This document shows positions 1-8,237 of a stretch of DNA of 59,074 bases, in pieces (within the stretch, counting starts at the first letter, position 1; every line of letters starts with the position of its first letter). The stretch comes from Maritimibacter sp. (GTDB lineage: Bacteria > Pseudomonadota > Alphaproteobacteria > Rhodobacterales > Rhodobacteraceae): assembly GCA_002701395.1 (NCBI GenBank), contig NZVC01000021.1, forward strand, positions 1 through 59,074, read 5' to 3'. The notes under the pieces were generated by a model. The model ran no database searches and was not told the DNA's origin. It saw nothing but the letters and a program-made list of their open reading frames with translations. A program made the translations under genes and the position numbers.

Positions 1-6
1 GTTCAT
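1..6 (-). CDS. Start of an unidentified gene running off the left edge (partial)
   Basis: Only the first two codons (Met-Asn) are inside the window. The call rests on the ribosome binding site: on the minus strand AAGGAG lies six bases before an ATG at position 6, exactly as for the genes of the adjacent operon. The gene lies downstream of iolB in the same direction, but a hairpin separates them, so it may have its own promoter. In this taxon an inositol transporter gene would be a reasonable neighbour, but nothing in the window shows what it encodes. Confidence 0.5.
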
Positions 7-217
7 CTTCGCTCCTTGATGGCTGCGATGAACCAAAAATCCTCCGTTACGAAAACCTCAAAACTGTCCCACAGGCGCTGACGTTAGACAGCTGGCGCGG
101 CCAGGGTCGGCGGTTGCGGATGTCACGGTGTCTCCCGGTCTGGCGCACGGCAGACCGTGGGGGCTGCCGATCTGCCTATAGGACCGTTCCGTTGCCCGAA
201 CATCCCGGATCAATCAA
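7..217. other. Intergenic region left of the iol operon
   Basis: No gene is recognised here. The region carries the leader and ribosome binding site (about 12-19) of the left-edge gene on the minus strand, in a locally AT-richer stretch (about 30-70) that may hold its promoter. The short plus-strand reading frame here looks like a random frame with no family resemblance. Confidence 0.4.
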
Positions 218-241
218 GGGGCGGCGTGGCTCCGCCGCCCC
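218..241 (-). terminator. Hairpin after iolB, probable end of iol operon
   Basis: A perfect 9-bp stem (GGGGCGGCG at 218-226, CGCCGCCCC at 233-241) with a 6-base loop starts ten bases after the iolB stop codon. On the minus strand it is followed by TTGATTG, a weak U-tract, so termination may be incomplete. Confidence 0.6.
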
Positions 242-250
242 GCGCAATGC

Positions 251-1060
251 TCATGTCGCGTCGCGTTCCATGATCCATTCGACCTGCGGCGCGGCGACGA
301 AGCGCCACTTGCGCAGCGGCCCGGCCATCACGTTGAGATAATACATCTCGAACCCGTGCGGCGCCCCGCAGGGGTGGTGGCCGCGCGGAACGCAGACCAC
401 ATCGCCGTCATGCACCGCCATCGTCTCGTTCAGCTGCAGGTCGTCGGTATAGACCCGCTGAATCCCGAATCCGTCCGCCGGGTTCAGCCGGTGATAGTAG
501 GTCTCTTCCAGATAGGTGATCCGGGGATAGTCGTCCTCGTCGTGGCGGTGGCTGGGATAGGACGACCAGTGGCCCGCCGGGGTGAACACCTCGGTCACCA
601 GCAGGCTGTCGCAGTAATCCTCGGCCTCCATCGCGATGTTGTTGATATGACGCGTGTTGCTGCCCTTACCGCGCTGGGTCAGCTCGATCCCGTCCGGCCC
701 GATCCGGCGCGCCGGATGGCCGTCGGTGCCGGGGGCCGAGCAGACGGCGATGACGCAGTCGGTGGTGGCCGTCGCCTGCCACGTTTCGCCGTTCGGCACG
801 TACAGGGAATGCGGCGGCGTCTTCTCGAACACGTTCATCCGGTCGCCCAACTCGCCCCAGTCCTGCCCGGCCGCCTGCATCGTCGCCTTGCCCTCGACCA
901 TGACAAGGATCACCTCGCGGTCGCCGGTCTCTGCGCCCGTGGTTTCGCCCGCGCGCAGGCGCCACAGGTCGAACCCGACATAGCGCCACCCGGCGCTTTC
1001 CGGCGTGATCGAATGGACCTTGCCGTGGGTCCCGAACGGGCGTTTCAGAAGATCTGGCAT
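251..1060 (-). CDS. iolB: 5-deoxy-glucuronate isomerase IolB
   Basis: IolB isomerises 5-deoxy-D-glucuronate to 5-dehydro-2-deoxy-D-gluconate in cytoplasmic myo-inositol catabolism. The 269-residue product has the usual family length and a bicupin fold. The likely metal ligands are visible as SHRH (His171, His173), the Glu pair near 185-186 and His235 in a GHHPCGAPHG segment. The start is supported by AGGA about seven bases upstream on the minus strand. It is the last gene of the iolG-C-D-E-B operon, about 30 bp after iolE, and is followed by a hairpin. Identification is firm from overall sequence and context. Confidence 0.95.
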   Translation of the reverse strand: MPDLLKRPFGTHGKVHSITPESAGWRYVGFDLWRLRAGETTGAETGDREVILVMVEGKATMQAAGQDWGELGDRMNVFEKTPPHSLYVPNGETWQATATTDCVIAVCSAPGTDGHPARRIGPDGIELTQRGKGSNTRHINNIAMEAEDYCDSLLVTEVFTPAGHWSSYPSHRHDEDDYPRITYLEETYYHRLNPADGFGIQRVYTDDLQLNETMAVHDGDVVCVPRGHHPCGAPHGFEMYYLNVMAGPLRKWRFVAAPQVEWIMERDAT

Positions 1061-1091
1061 CGGAATTCCTTTCCTGTCTTGTCCGGTCGCA

Positions 1092-1994
1092 TCAGCCCGC
1101 GACCAGCCCGGTCGCGCGCGCCAGCCGTTTCAGGGTGGCCAGTCCCAGCGTCTGGTACAGCAGGGGATTGCGAACGTTGGGGTCCTGCTCTGCCTCGATC
1201 ACGATCCAGCCGTCATAGCCGGCACCGGACAGGATCTGCAGCAGCGGCCCGAAATCGATGCACCCCTCCTGATCGCCGGGCACCGTGAACGCCCCGGCAA
1301 GAACACCCTGGATGAACGACAGGGTCTCGGCCCGTACCCGCGCGGCTACGTCGGCGCGCACGTTCTTGGCGTGGAAATGCACCACACGGGCGATGTGCCG
1401 CGCCAGCACCGCCTCGGGGTCGCCGCCGCCGAACCGGCAATGGCCCGCGTCGAACAGCAGCCCCGTCGCGGGACCCGTCGCCGCCATGAACGCGTCGATC
1501 TCGTCCGGCGTCTCGACGATCGTGCCCATGTGGTGGTGATAGGCCAGCCGCACGCCCTCCGACTGAAGGTAGGCGGCGAAGGTCTCCAGCTTCGCGCCGA
1601 ACGCCGCCATCTCGTCCGCCGACAACACCGGCTTGTCGTTCACCGCGACCGCCGGGTCGGAATGCACCGCGTTCGAGGTCTCGCACGCGATGCACACCGC
1701 ACAGCCGTTCTCTTTCAGCTTGGCAAGATGCGGCTGTACGGCGGCGATCTCGTCCTCGACCGACCGCACCAGCAACTCGGTCGAGTACCAGCCGGAAATG
1801 AACGTCAGCCCGTAGCCGCCCAAAAGCTGCTTCAAGGCTATGGGATCGTCAGGCCAGCGGTGGCCGTTCTCGATCCCGTCAAAGCCGATCTGGCGACCAG
1901 CCTCGTCAAGGATACGCTCGGTCGGGATGTCCGCGCCGATGCTTTGGTCGTCGTCGTTGGCCCAGGCGATGGGGTTGGTGCCGAATTGGATCAT
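1092..1994 (-). CDS. iolE: Inosose dehydratase IolE
   Basis: IolE dehydrates 2-keto-myo-inositol (scyllo-inosose) to 3D-(3,5/4)-trihydroxycyclohexane-1,2-dione. The protein is a xylose-isomerase-like TIM barrel of 300 residues. It begins MIQFGTNPIAW, a typical IolE N-terminus, which is why the ATG at 1994 was chosen over upstream alternatives that would add about 38 low-complexity residues; AGGA precedes it. Metal- and substrate-site motifs are visible in order: YHHHMGT, DAGH, VHFHAKN and VIEAEQDP. It lies 46 bp downstream of iolD and 31 bp upstream of iolB on the same strand. Confidence 0.94.
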   Translation of the reverse strand: MIQFGTNPIAWANDDDQSIGADIPTERILDEAGRQIGFDGIENGHRWPDDPIALKQLLGGYGLTFISGWYSTELLVRSVEDEIAAVQPHLAKLKENGCAVCIACETSNAVHSDPAVAVNDKPVLSADEMAAFGAKLETFAAYLQSEGVRLAYHHHMGTIVETPDEIDAFMAATGPATGLLFDAGHCRFGGGDPEAVLARHIARVVHFHAKNVRADVAARVRAETLSFIQGVLAGAFTVPGDQEGCIDFGPLLQILSGAGYDGWIVIEAEQDPNVRNPLLYQTLGLATLKRLARATGLVAG

Positions 1995-2040
1995 GGGTCG
2001 GTCCTGCATGGAACGCGCGGGCGCACGGCCCGGCGCGGGA

Positions 2041-3906
2041 TCAGTTGAGCGGGTTCTGCCGGGCGATGTTGGCGGCATAGTCGGCGCGGGCGCGGTCCAA
2101 GCCGTCACCGTCGCCCACTTCCGGCACCGCGACGTCCCACCAATGCCCGCCGGCCCCGGTGCCGGACTCCGCCTCGGTGTCGATGACGATCACGCTGGGG
2201 ATGTCGCGCCCGCGCGCCGCAAGGATCTTCGCCTCGAGGTCGGCAATGCCGGTCGCCTTTTCCGCATGGGCCCCCATCGCGCCCGCGTGGGCGACAAAGT
2301 CGATGTCGGGCTGCACCTCGACATTGGCGTCGGCGTACATGTTGTTGAACGCGGCGCCCCCGGTGGCCTGCTGCAACCGGTTGATGCAGCCGTAGCCCCG
2401 GTTGTCGGTCAGCACGACGGTGAAGGGCACGCGGCGCATCACCGCCGTCGCCAGCTCCGAATTCGCCATCATGTAGCTGCCGTCGCCCACGAAACAGACC
2501 ACGTTGCGGTCGGGCGCGGCCAGCTTGATGCCCATCGCGCCCGCGATCTCGTAGCCCATGCAGCTATAGCCGTATTCCATGTGGTAGCCGCCCTGCGCCG
2601 CCTGCCACAGGACATGCAACGCCCCCGGCATGGTGCCCGCGGCGCACATGGCGACCGTGGTCTCGTCCGCGGTCCGCTGCACCGCGCCGATCACCTGCGC
2701 GTCCGACGGCAGACCGTCATGGTTCGGCGCGGCGGTGACCTGCCGCACGGTGTCGTGCCACGCCTCCCGTGCTGCGGGGTCGTGCCAGTCGAACCGGGTG
2801 TCGCCCAAGGCGGTCGACAGCTGCCCCAGCACCGTGCGCGCATCGCCGACGCAGGGGATCGCGCCGTGCTTGGTGGCGTCATAGCCGTGCAGGTTGATCG
2901 ACACCAGCCGGCGCGCCTCGCCCCCGAACACGGTCCACGAGCCGGTCGTGAAATCCTGGAACCGCGTGCCGACGCCGATGACAAGATCCGCCTCTGCCGC
3001 CAGCGCGTTGGCGCAGGCCGACCCGGTCACACCGGGCGCGCCGAAGTTCAGCGGGTTCTCGAAGGACAGCGTGCCCTTGCCCGCCTGTGTTTCGGCGAAG
3101 GGGATGTTGTGGCGCGCGGCGAACGCGGCCAACGCGGCCTCGGCGCCGGAATACAGCACCCCGCCGCCCGACACGATCATCGGCCGCTGTGCCGCCTTGA
3201 TCGCGGCGACCACGTCCGACACCTCGCGCGGGTCGGGCTCGGGCCGGCGGATGCGCCAGACCTTCGGCTCGAAAAAGGCTTCGGGATAGTCGTAAGCCTC
3301 GGCCTGCACGTCCTGGCAAAAGGACAGGCACACCGGACCGCAATTCGCGGGATCGGTCATCACCGCCAGCGCGCGCGGCAGGCAGGTCAGCAGATGCTCG
3401 GGCCGGGTGATCCGGTCGAAATAGCGCACCACGGGACGGAAACAGTCGTTGGCGCTGACCGTGCCGTCGTCGAAATCCTCGACCTGCTGCAGCACCGGGT
3501 CGGGGCGGCGGTTCGCGAAGACATCACCACAGATCATCAAAAGCGGCAGCCGGTTCACATGCGCCAGCGCGGCGGCGGTCACCAAGTTGGTCGAGCCGGG
3601 CCCGATCGACGATGTCACCGCCTGCGCCCGCCTGCGCCGCATCGTCTTGGCATAGGCGATCGCCGCGTGCGCCATCGTCTGTTCGTTCTGGCCCCGCCAC
3701 GTCGGCAGATCGTCGCGATACCGATGCAGTGCCTCGCCCACACCGGCGACGTTGCCGTGACCGAAAATCGCCCAGACGCCCTCGATAAACCGGCAAACCT
3801 CAGTCTGCCCTGCCGCGTCGGACCCCGAGGGTTCACCCGCCTCGGTCATTTGCACCGAAAGCCACTTCACCATCGCCTGCGCCGCTGTCAGCCGGATCGT
3901 CTTCAT
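2041..3906 (-). CDS. iolD: Trihydroxycyclohexane-1,2-dione hydrolase IolD
   Basis: A thiamine-diphosphate-dependent hydrolase that opens the inositol ring to give 5-deoxy-D-glucuronate. The 621-residue product has the three-domain ThDP-enzyme layout: an N-terminal pyrimidine-binding part with GPGSTNLVTAAA, a central domain, and a C-terminal pyrophosphate-binding part with GDGSYMM followed by an Asn about 25 residues later. The start MKTIRLTAAQ at 3906 was chosen because a strong GGGAGG site lies directly upstream; the open frame extends further but reads as unrelated sequence. It is the third gene of the operon, with 109 bp separating it from iolC. Confidence 0.95.
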   Translation of the reverse strand: MKTIRLTAAQAMVKWLSVQMTEAGEPSGSDAAGQTEVCRFIEGVWAIFGHGNVAGVGEALHRYRDDLPTWRGQNEQTMAHAAIAYAKTMRRRRAQAVTSSIGPGSTNLVTAAALAHVNRLPLLMICGDVFANRRPDPVLQQVEDFDDGTVSANDCFRPVVRYFDRITRPEHLLTCLPRALAVMTDPANCGPVCLSFCQDVQAEAYDYPEAFFEPKVWRIRRPEPDPREVSDVVAAIKAAQRPMIVSGGGVLYSGAEAALAAFAARHNIPFAETQAGKGTLSFENPLNFGAPGVTGSACANALAAEADLVIGVGTRFQDFTTGSWTVFGGEARRLVSINLHGYDATKHGAIPCVGDARTVLGQLSTALGDTRFDWHDPAAREAWHDTVRQVTAAPNHDGLPSDAQVIGAVQRTADETTVAMCAAGTMPGALHVLWQAAQGGYHMEYGYSCMGYEIAGAMGIKLAAPDRNVVCFVGDGSYMMANSELATAVMRRVPFTVVLTDNRGYGCINRLQQATGGAAFNNMYADANVEVQPDIDFVAHAGAMGAHAEKATGIADLEAKILAARGRDIPSVIVIDTEAESGTGAGGHWWDVAVPEVGDGDGLDRARADYAANIARQNPLN

Positions 3907-4015
3907 GACCACCTCCCTTTCCCAGTCGGAACCAGATCCTTCTTCTGTCCCGAAATATCCCGGGGGAGCCGCGCAGCGCGCGGCGGGGGCAGAGCCCCCT
4001 GTCCCACCGACCGTT

Positions 4016-5935
4016 TCACGCCGCCGCCTGCCGGGCCTGTGCCCGCGCCGCGTCCCACGTTTCGCACAGCTTCGCATAACGCGCCGCCATAAGCGCCACC
4101 GCGTCGGCATCGGACATCGCACCCGTCATCCACGCCCGCGCCGCGTCTCCGAAGATCGTGCGCCCGACGGCGAACCCCTTCACCAAGGGCTGCCGCGCCG
4201 CCAGCGCGAAGCTTTCGGCAAGCTCTGCCTCTGGCGCGTCCAGCCCCAGAACCACGATCCCGCGTGTGCGCGGGTCGTTGCGCTCGATCGCGGCGACGGC
4301 GGCCTCCCATGCGGCGGCGGTGCGGAACGGTTCCAGCTTCCACCAGTCGGGATACACGCCCGCGTCATAGAACTGCTGGATCAGCACCGCCGTCGTGGTG
4401 TCGTCCACCGGGCCCACCTTCGACGGGATCACTTCCAGCAGGAACTCCAGCCCGTTACGCCGCGCGGCGGTGAACAGGCGCCGGACCCGCTCTTCCTGCA
4501 GCGCCCGCGTCGCGGCATCGTCGTCGGGGTGGCAGAAGACCAAAAGCTTCACCACGTTCTCGCGCGCCCATTCCCGCAAGCGTCCAAGGTCCGGGCCAAG
4601 ATCCGGCTCGAACCCGATGGGCCGCGAGCCGGGAAGCTCGGCAGGCCGCCCGATCCACAGGCCGGACCCACTTGCCCGGTGCAGCGCGGCGCGACCGATG
4701 CGGTTGTCGCACAGGATGCCGAAACCGCCGTTGCCGCCCTGAACCTTCATCGCAGCTTCAAGGCACAGCTCTTTGAATGCGCTTCCTTTTTCGGGCGTAT
4801 AGCCATCCATCTCCTCAAGCTGCGCCCGATGGTCGAAGGCAAAGGTCTTAAGGCTGGACCAGTCGCCCTTGCGATTGGTCGCCCAGTGGACCTGTTCCAG
4901 CTCGGCATCGTTGCGCAGGTCGGGCCGGACCACGCCGCGACGGAAGAAAAACTGCAACTCTTCCCACGACGGATAGGCCGGTGTGCAGCCGTGGCGGCTG
5001 ACCGCGAAGGCGCCGCAGGCGTTCGCGTATTTCAGCGCGACCGGCCAGTCCTCGCCGTCCAGCCAGCCCTTCAGCAGCCCGGACATGAAGCCATCGCCCG
5101 CGCCCAGCACATTGAACACTTCGATCGGAAAGCCCGGTCCGGTCTGACCTGCTTCAAGGCTGTCGGGGATCGCACCCTCGAACGCCACCGCGCCCATCGG
5201 ACCGCGCTTGCACACCAGCACCGCGTCAGACACCGCCCGAACCGCGCGCAGCGCCGTCAGCGTGTCGGTCGACCCGCCCGCGATGTGGAATTCTTCCTCG
5301 GTGCCGACGATCAGGTCGAACAGATGCAGCGTTTCCTGCAGGCTCGACGTGACCTCGGCGCTTTCGGCGAACCGGCTTTCGCCATCGCCATGTCCCAGCA
5401 CGCCCCACAGGTTCGGGCGATAGTCGATGTCCAGCGCCGTGCGCGCCCCATGCTTGCGCGCCAGTTCCAGCGCCTTCAGCACCGCCGCCCGCGTGCGCGG
5501 GTGGCTCAGATGCGTGCCCGTGGGCACCACCGCCCGCGCCGAGGCGATGAAAGCCTCGTCCACGTCATCCTCGCACAGGCCCATGTCGGCACAGTTCTCG
5601 CGGTAGAATATCAGCGGGAACTGTTCCTGATCTCGGATGCCAAGGATCACCAGCGCGGTCAGCCGCTCTGGATCGGTCACCACCCCGTCGGTCACCACGC
5701 CCTCGCGGGCCAGCTGTTCAAGGATGAACCGGCCCGTGTGTTCGTCGCCGACCCGGCTCAGCAAAGCCGACTTCAGCCCCAGCCGCGCCGTCCCGCAGGC
5801 GATGTTCGTCGGAGACCCGCCGATGTACTTCGAGAACGAGCCCATGTCCTCCAGCCGCCCGCCGATCTGGTCGCCGTACAGATCCACACCCGCACGGCCG
5901 ATGGTGATAACGTCAAGCGTCTTGGTCATGGTCAT
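4016..5935 (-). CDS. iolC: Two-domain 5-dehydro-2-deoxygluconokinase with DUF2090 aldolase-like domain
   Basis: Residues 1 to about 330 form a PfkB/ribokinase sugar kinase, with the N-terminal GRAGVDLYG motif and the catalytic GAGD loop (Asp281). Residues about 350-639 are a DUF2090 domain, which in proteobacterial homologues is annotated as the 5-dehydro-2-deoxyphosphogluconate aldolase step (the IolJ role). The protein would therefore both phosphorylate 5-dehydro-2-deoxygluconate and cleave the product to dihydroxyacetone phosphate and malonate semialdehyde. Aldolase activity is inferred from the family, not visible from residues. AGGA precedes the chosen ATG at 5935; a second ATG six bases later is possible. 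It is the second gene of the operon, 35 bp after iolG. Confidence 0.93.
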   Translation of the reverse strand: MTMTKTLDVITIGRAGVDLYGDQIGGRLEDMGSFSKYIGGSPTNIACGTARLGLKSALLSRVGDEHTGRFILEQLAREGVVTDGVVTDPERLTALVILGIRDQEQFPLIFYRENCADMGLCEDDVDEAFIASARAVVPTGTHLSHPRTRAAVLKALELARKHGARTALDIDYRPNLWGVLGHGDGESRFAESAEVTSSLQETLHLFDLIVGTEEEFHIAGGSTDTLTALRAVRAVSDAVLVCKRGPMGAVAFEGAIPDSLEAGQTGPGFPIEVFNVLGAGDGFMSGLLKGWLDGEDWPVALKYANACGAFAVSRHGCTPAYPSWEELQFFFRRGVVRPDLRNDAELEQVHWATNRKGDWSSLKTFAFDHRAQLEEMDGYTPEKGSAFKELCLEAAMKVQGGNGGFGILCDNRIGRAALHRASGSGLWIGRPAELPGSRPIGFEPDLGPDLGRLREWARENVVKLLVFCHPDDDAATRALQEERVRRLFTAARRNGLEFLLEVIPSKVGPVDDTTTAVLIQQFYDAGVYPDWWKLEPFRTAAAWEAAVAAIERNDPRTRGIVVLGLDAPEAELAESFALAARQPLVKGFAVGRTIFGDAARAWMTGAMSDADAVALMAARYAKLCETWDAARAQARQAAA

Positions 5936-5970
5936 GTTGTCCTGTCTTTCCAATGCCCTGCCCGCCGCGC

Positions 5971-6963
5971 TTAATCCAGCGTGATAACCTTGCCTGTGCG
6001 CACGCTGTCCAAGGCCGCCTCGGCCAGTTCCAGCGCCTTCAGCCCATCCTCTCCCGTGGCGGGCATCGGCCCGTCCTTGGCCACGGCGTCGACGAAGGCC
6101 GCGATTTCATTGGCGTAAGCCGCGGTGTAGCGCGTCATGAAGAAGTTCAGCAGCGGCGGCCGCAGATAGCCGTCGGCGGTCGCGATCTCGACGTTGGCTT
6201 CGCGGTGGTTCTCGGCAGACACCGCCCCGCGCGATCCCAGCACCTCGATCCGCTGGTCGTAGCCATATGTGGCGCGGCGGGTGTTGGTGATGGTGCACTG
6301 TTTGCCGCTGCCGGTCGTCAGGATCACGTTGACGCTGTCATAGTCCCCCAGATCGGCAATCGCCGGGTCCGTCAGGACACTGGCGGCGGCCTGTACGGAC
6401 ACCACCGGCTCACCCAGCAGCCAGCGCGCCATGTCGAAATCGTGGATCGTCATGTCCCGGAAGATGCCGCCGGAAACCTTGATATAGGCGGGCGGCGGGG
6501 CGCCGGGGTCGCGCGATGTGATGGTCACCATCTCGACTTCGCCGATGCGGCCGTCGTCGATCGCCGCCTTCAGCGCCCTGAAGTCGGGGTCGAAGCGGCG
6601 ATTGAAGCCGATCATGAGCCGGGCATTCAGCGCCTCGACCGTGGCCAGCGCCTGCTTCACCCGGTCGACGCTCAGGTCGATGGGCTTTTCGCAGAAGATC
6701 GCCTTGCCCGCGCGGGCGAAGGTCTCGATCAGGTCCGCGTGGGTGTCGGTCGGCGTGCAGATGACCACCGCGTCGATATCATCGGACGCCGCGATCTGAT
6801 CGATGGTGCGGATCTCGCAGCCATAACGGTCCTGCACCGCCTTCGCCGCCTCGGCCGAGGACTCGGCGACGGCGACAAGATCCGCCGTGGGGATCGAAGC
6901 GATGGCGCGCGCGTGCACCTGGCCGATACGGCCTGCGCCAAGAATGGCAAACCTGACGTTCAT
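5971..6963 (-). CDS. iolG: Inositol 2-dehydrogenase IolG
   Basis: An NAD-dependent Gfo/Idh/MocA dehydrogenase that oxidises myo-inositol to 2-keto-myo-inositol, the entry step of the pathway. The 330-residue protein starts with a Rossmann motif GAGRIGQVHA. It keeps the family CEKP motif, whose Lys is catalytic, and an MTIHDFDMARW segment typical of inositol dehydrogenases. GGGAGG lies just before the ATG. It is the first gene of the operon; the LacI gene ends 178 bp upstream, and that gap carries the CGTCAT/ATGACG operator candidates. No iolA (malonate-semialdehyde dehydrogenase) is seen in the window. Confidence 0.93.
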   Translation of the reverse strand: MNVRFAILGAGRIGQVHARAIASIPTADLVAVAESSAEAAKAVQDRYGCEIRTIDQIAASDDIDAVVICTPTDTHADLIETFARAGKAIFCEKPIDLSVDRVKQALATVEALNARLMIGFNRRFDPDFRALKAAIDDGRIGEVEMVTITSRDPGAPPPAYIKVSGGIFRDMTIHDFDMARWLLGEPVVSVQAAASVLTDPAIADLGDYDSVNVILTTGSGKQCTITNTRRATYGYDQRIEVLGSRGAVSAENHREANVEIATADGYLRPPLLNFFMTRYTAAYANEIAAFVDAVAKDGPMPATGEDGLKALELAEAALDSVRTGKVITLD

Positions 6964-7092
6964 GTTTCCTCCCGGAACCGAGGGCCGTCGCGGACAATCC
7001 GACGCGGCCCGACTCGCCGCCTTGTGCGGCGCGGTACGGGCGAAACCTGCGCAACGGGGGCGCGTTCCGTCAATCTTCGGTCGGGGATTTCA

Positions 7093-7106
7093 CGTCATTG
7101 ATGACG
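7093..7106. promoter_or_regulatory. Candidate iol operator 1
   Basis: A perfect inverted repeat CGTCAT-TG-ATGACG lies about 130 bp upstream of iolG. Eleven of its 14 bases are the same as the site CGTCGT-TA-GTGACG in front of the LacI-family gene, which suggests one regulator binding both. Confidence 0.55.
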
Positions 7107-7123
7107 CATTCCAGCGCGGCATA

Positions 7124-7141
7124 ATGACGTATTCCCGTCAT
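7124..7141. promoter_or_regulatory. Candidate iol operator 2, opposite half-site order
   Basis: ATGACG, six bases, then CGTCAT: the same half-sites as operator 1 but in the other order. It touches the stop codon of the LacI gene. The same ATGACG-N6-CGTC(A/G)T arrangement recurs at 8186-8203 upstream of that gene. Confidence 0.45.
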
Positions 7142-8172
7142 CACAGCATCTCCGGCAGAATGATCCGGGGCTCAAGGAACAGCTGGCCCGCCCCCTCGCC
7201 CGATCCACCGTCGAAACTGTCGACCACGGCCCCCACCAACGCGCGCGACAAGTCGGCAAGCGGGGTCGAGATGACCATCTGGACATAGCCATCTGCCAAT
7301 GCCGCCCGGCTGTCGGGGGTCAGTTCGTTCACCACAAGGCTGACCTTGCCCGGAGGCCGCATTTCGCGCAGCGCGGCGATGGCCCCTTCCATCCCGCCGC
7401 CCGCGACGTAGATGCCCGACAGATCCTCGTGACGGCGCAACAGCTCCAGCGTGGCCTCGTACGTGACCTTGCGGGTTTCCAGGTTCACCAAGGTGTCGAG
7501 GACCGAGAACTGGGGCGCCTCGCCCCGCACATAGGACCGGAATCCGACCTCGCGCAGGTCGTGGCCGTGCCAACGGTTTCCGCCGACGAACACCGCCAGC
7601 TTCCCCGGTCCAGCCGCGACGCGGGTCAGCATCCAAGCGGCATTCCGCCCTACTTTCATGTTGTTAAGCCCAAGGTAGGCCGTCCGCACACCCTGCGCCA
7701 TGTCATTCAACAGCGCGAAGACCGGCACGCCCCGATCCTTCAGGTCCTGCACCGCGGCGGTCAGCTTCTGGTGGTTGATCGCCACGCAGGCCAGCGCGTC
7801 CACCTCTTCGCCCAGCGACTGGATCGCGGCGGCGAAATCGTCCGGCGATTGCGAAGCGACATAGCTGATGCGCACCGCTCCGCGGATGTCGGGCCGGGCT
7901 GTCATCGCCTGTTCCAGTTCCTGCGCGAAGTTGCGGTAGAACGCCTGACCGCCCTTCACCAGCACGACGCCCAGCGTGACATGCGGTAGCAAGCCGTTCA
8001 GTCGGTGCGCGATCAGCCCCCGGCCATGATAACCCACGCGATGCGCCGCCTCGGCGATCTTGCGCAGCGTCTCTTCCCGGACCCGCATCCGCCCGTTCAG
8101 GGCGCGGTCCACGGTGGTGACGCTGACCCCGGCCGCTTTGGCGACATCTGCGACGGTGGCGCGCTTGGCCAT
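7141..8172 (-). CDS. LacI-family regulator, probable iol repressor
   Basis: A 343-residue transcription factor. Residues 5-50 form the LacI helix-turn-helix (TVADVAKAAGVSVTTVDRAL). The remainder is a periplasmic-binding-protein-like sensor domain of the type that binds sugars or inosose-like ligands. It is encoded immediately upstream of iolG in the same direction. Shared half-sites before it and before iolG suggest that it represses the operon and itself until an inositol-derived inducer is present. The target is an inference from position and from the shared operator; the ligand is not visible in the sequence. Confidence 0.85.
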   Translation of the reverse strand: MAKRATVADVAKAAGVSVTTVDRALNGRMRVREETLRKIAEAAHRVGYHGRGLIAHRLNGLLPHVTLGVVLVKGGQAFYRNFAQELEQAMTARPDIRGAVRISYVASQSPDDFAAAIQSLGEEVDALACVAINHQKLTAAVQDLKDRGVPVFALLNDMAQGVRTAYLGLNNMKVGRNAAWMLTRVAAGPGKLAVFVGGNRWHGHDLREVGFRSYVRGEAPQFSVLDTLVNLETRKVTYEATLELLRRHEDLSGIYVAGGGMEGAIAALREMRPPGKVSLVVNELTPDSRAALADGYVQMVISTPLADLSRALVGAVVDSFDGGSGEGAGQLFLEPRIILPEML

Positions 8173-8185
8173 GACTTCCCCATGA

Positions 8186-8211
8186 ATGACGTCAAAGCGT
8201 CGTTAGTGACG
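8186..8211. promoter_or_regulatory. Candidate autoregulatory operator of the iol LacI gene
   Basis: Three half-sites in a row: ATGACG, six bases, CGTCGT, two bases, GTGACG. The right-hand 14 bp match operator 1 before iolG at 11 positions, and the left-hand pair repeats the N6 arrangement of operator 2. The block starts 14 bp upstream of the LacI start codon. Confidence 0.5.
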
Positions 8212-8237
8212 GACATGCCGCCCCTGCGCAAGCCGCG

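Noticed and set aside
1840..4092. Long plus-strand reading frame opposite iolD and iolE
   Set aside because: It is the complementary-frame shadow common in high-GC DNA, Arg/His/Ala-rich with no family resemblance. The minus-strand frames are clear IolE and IolD.
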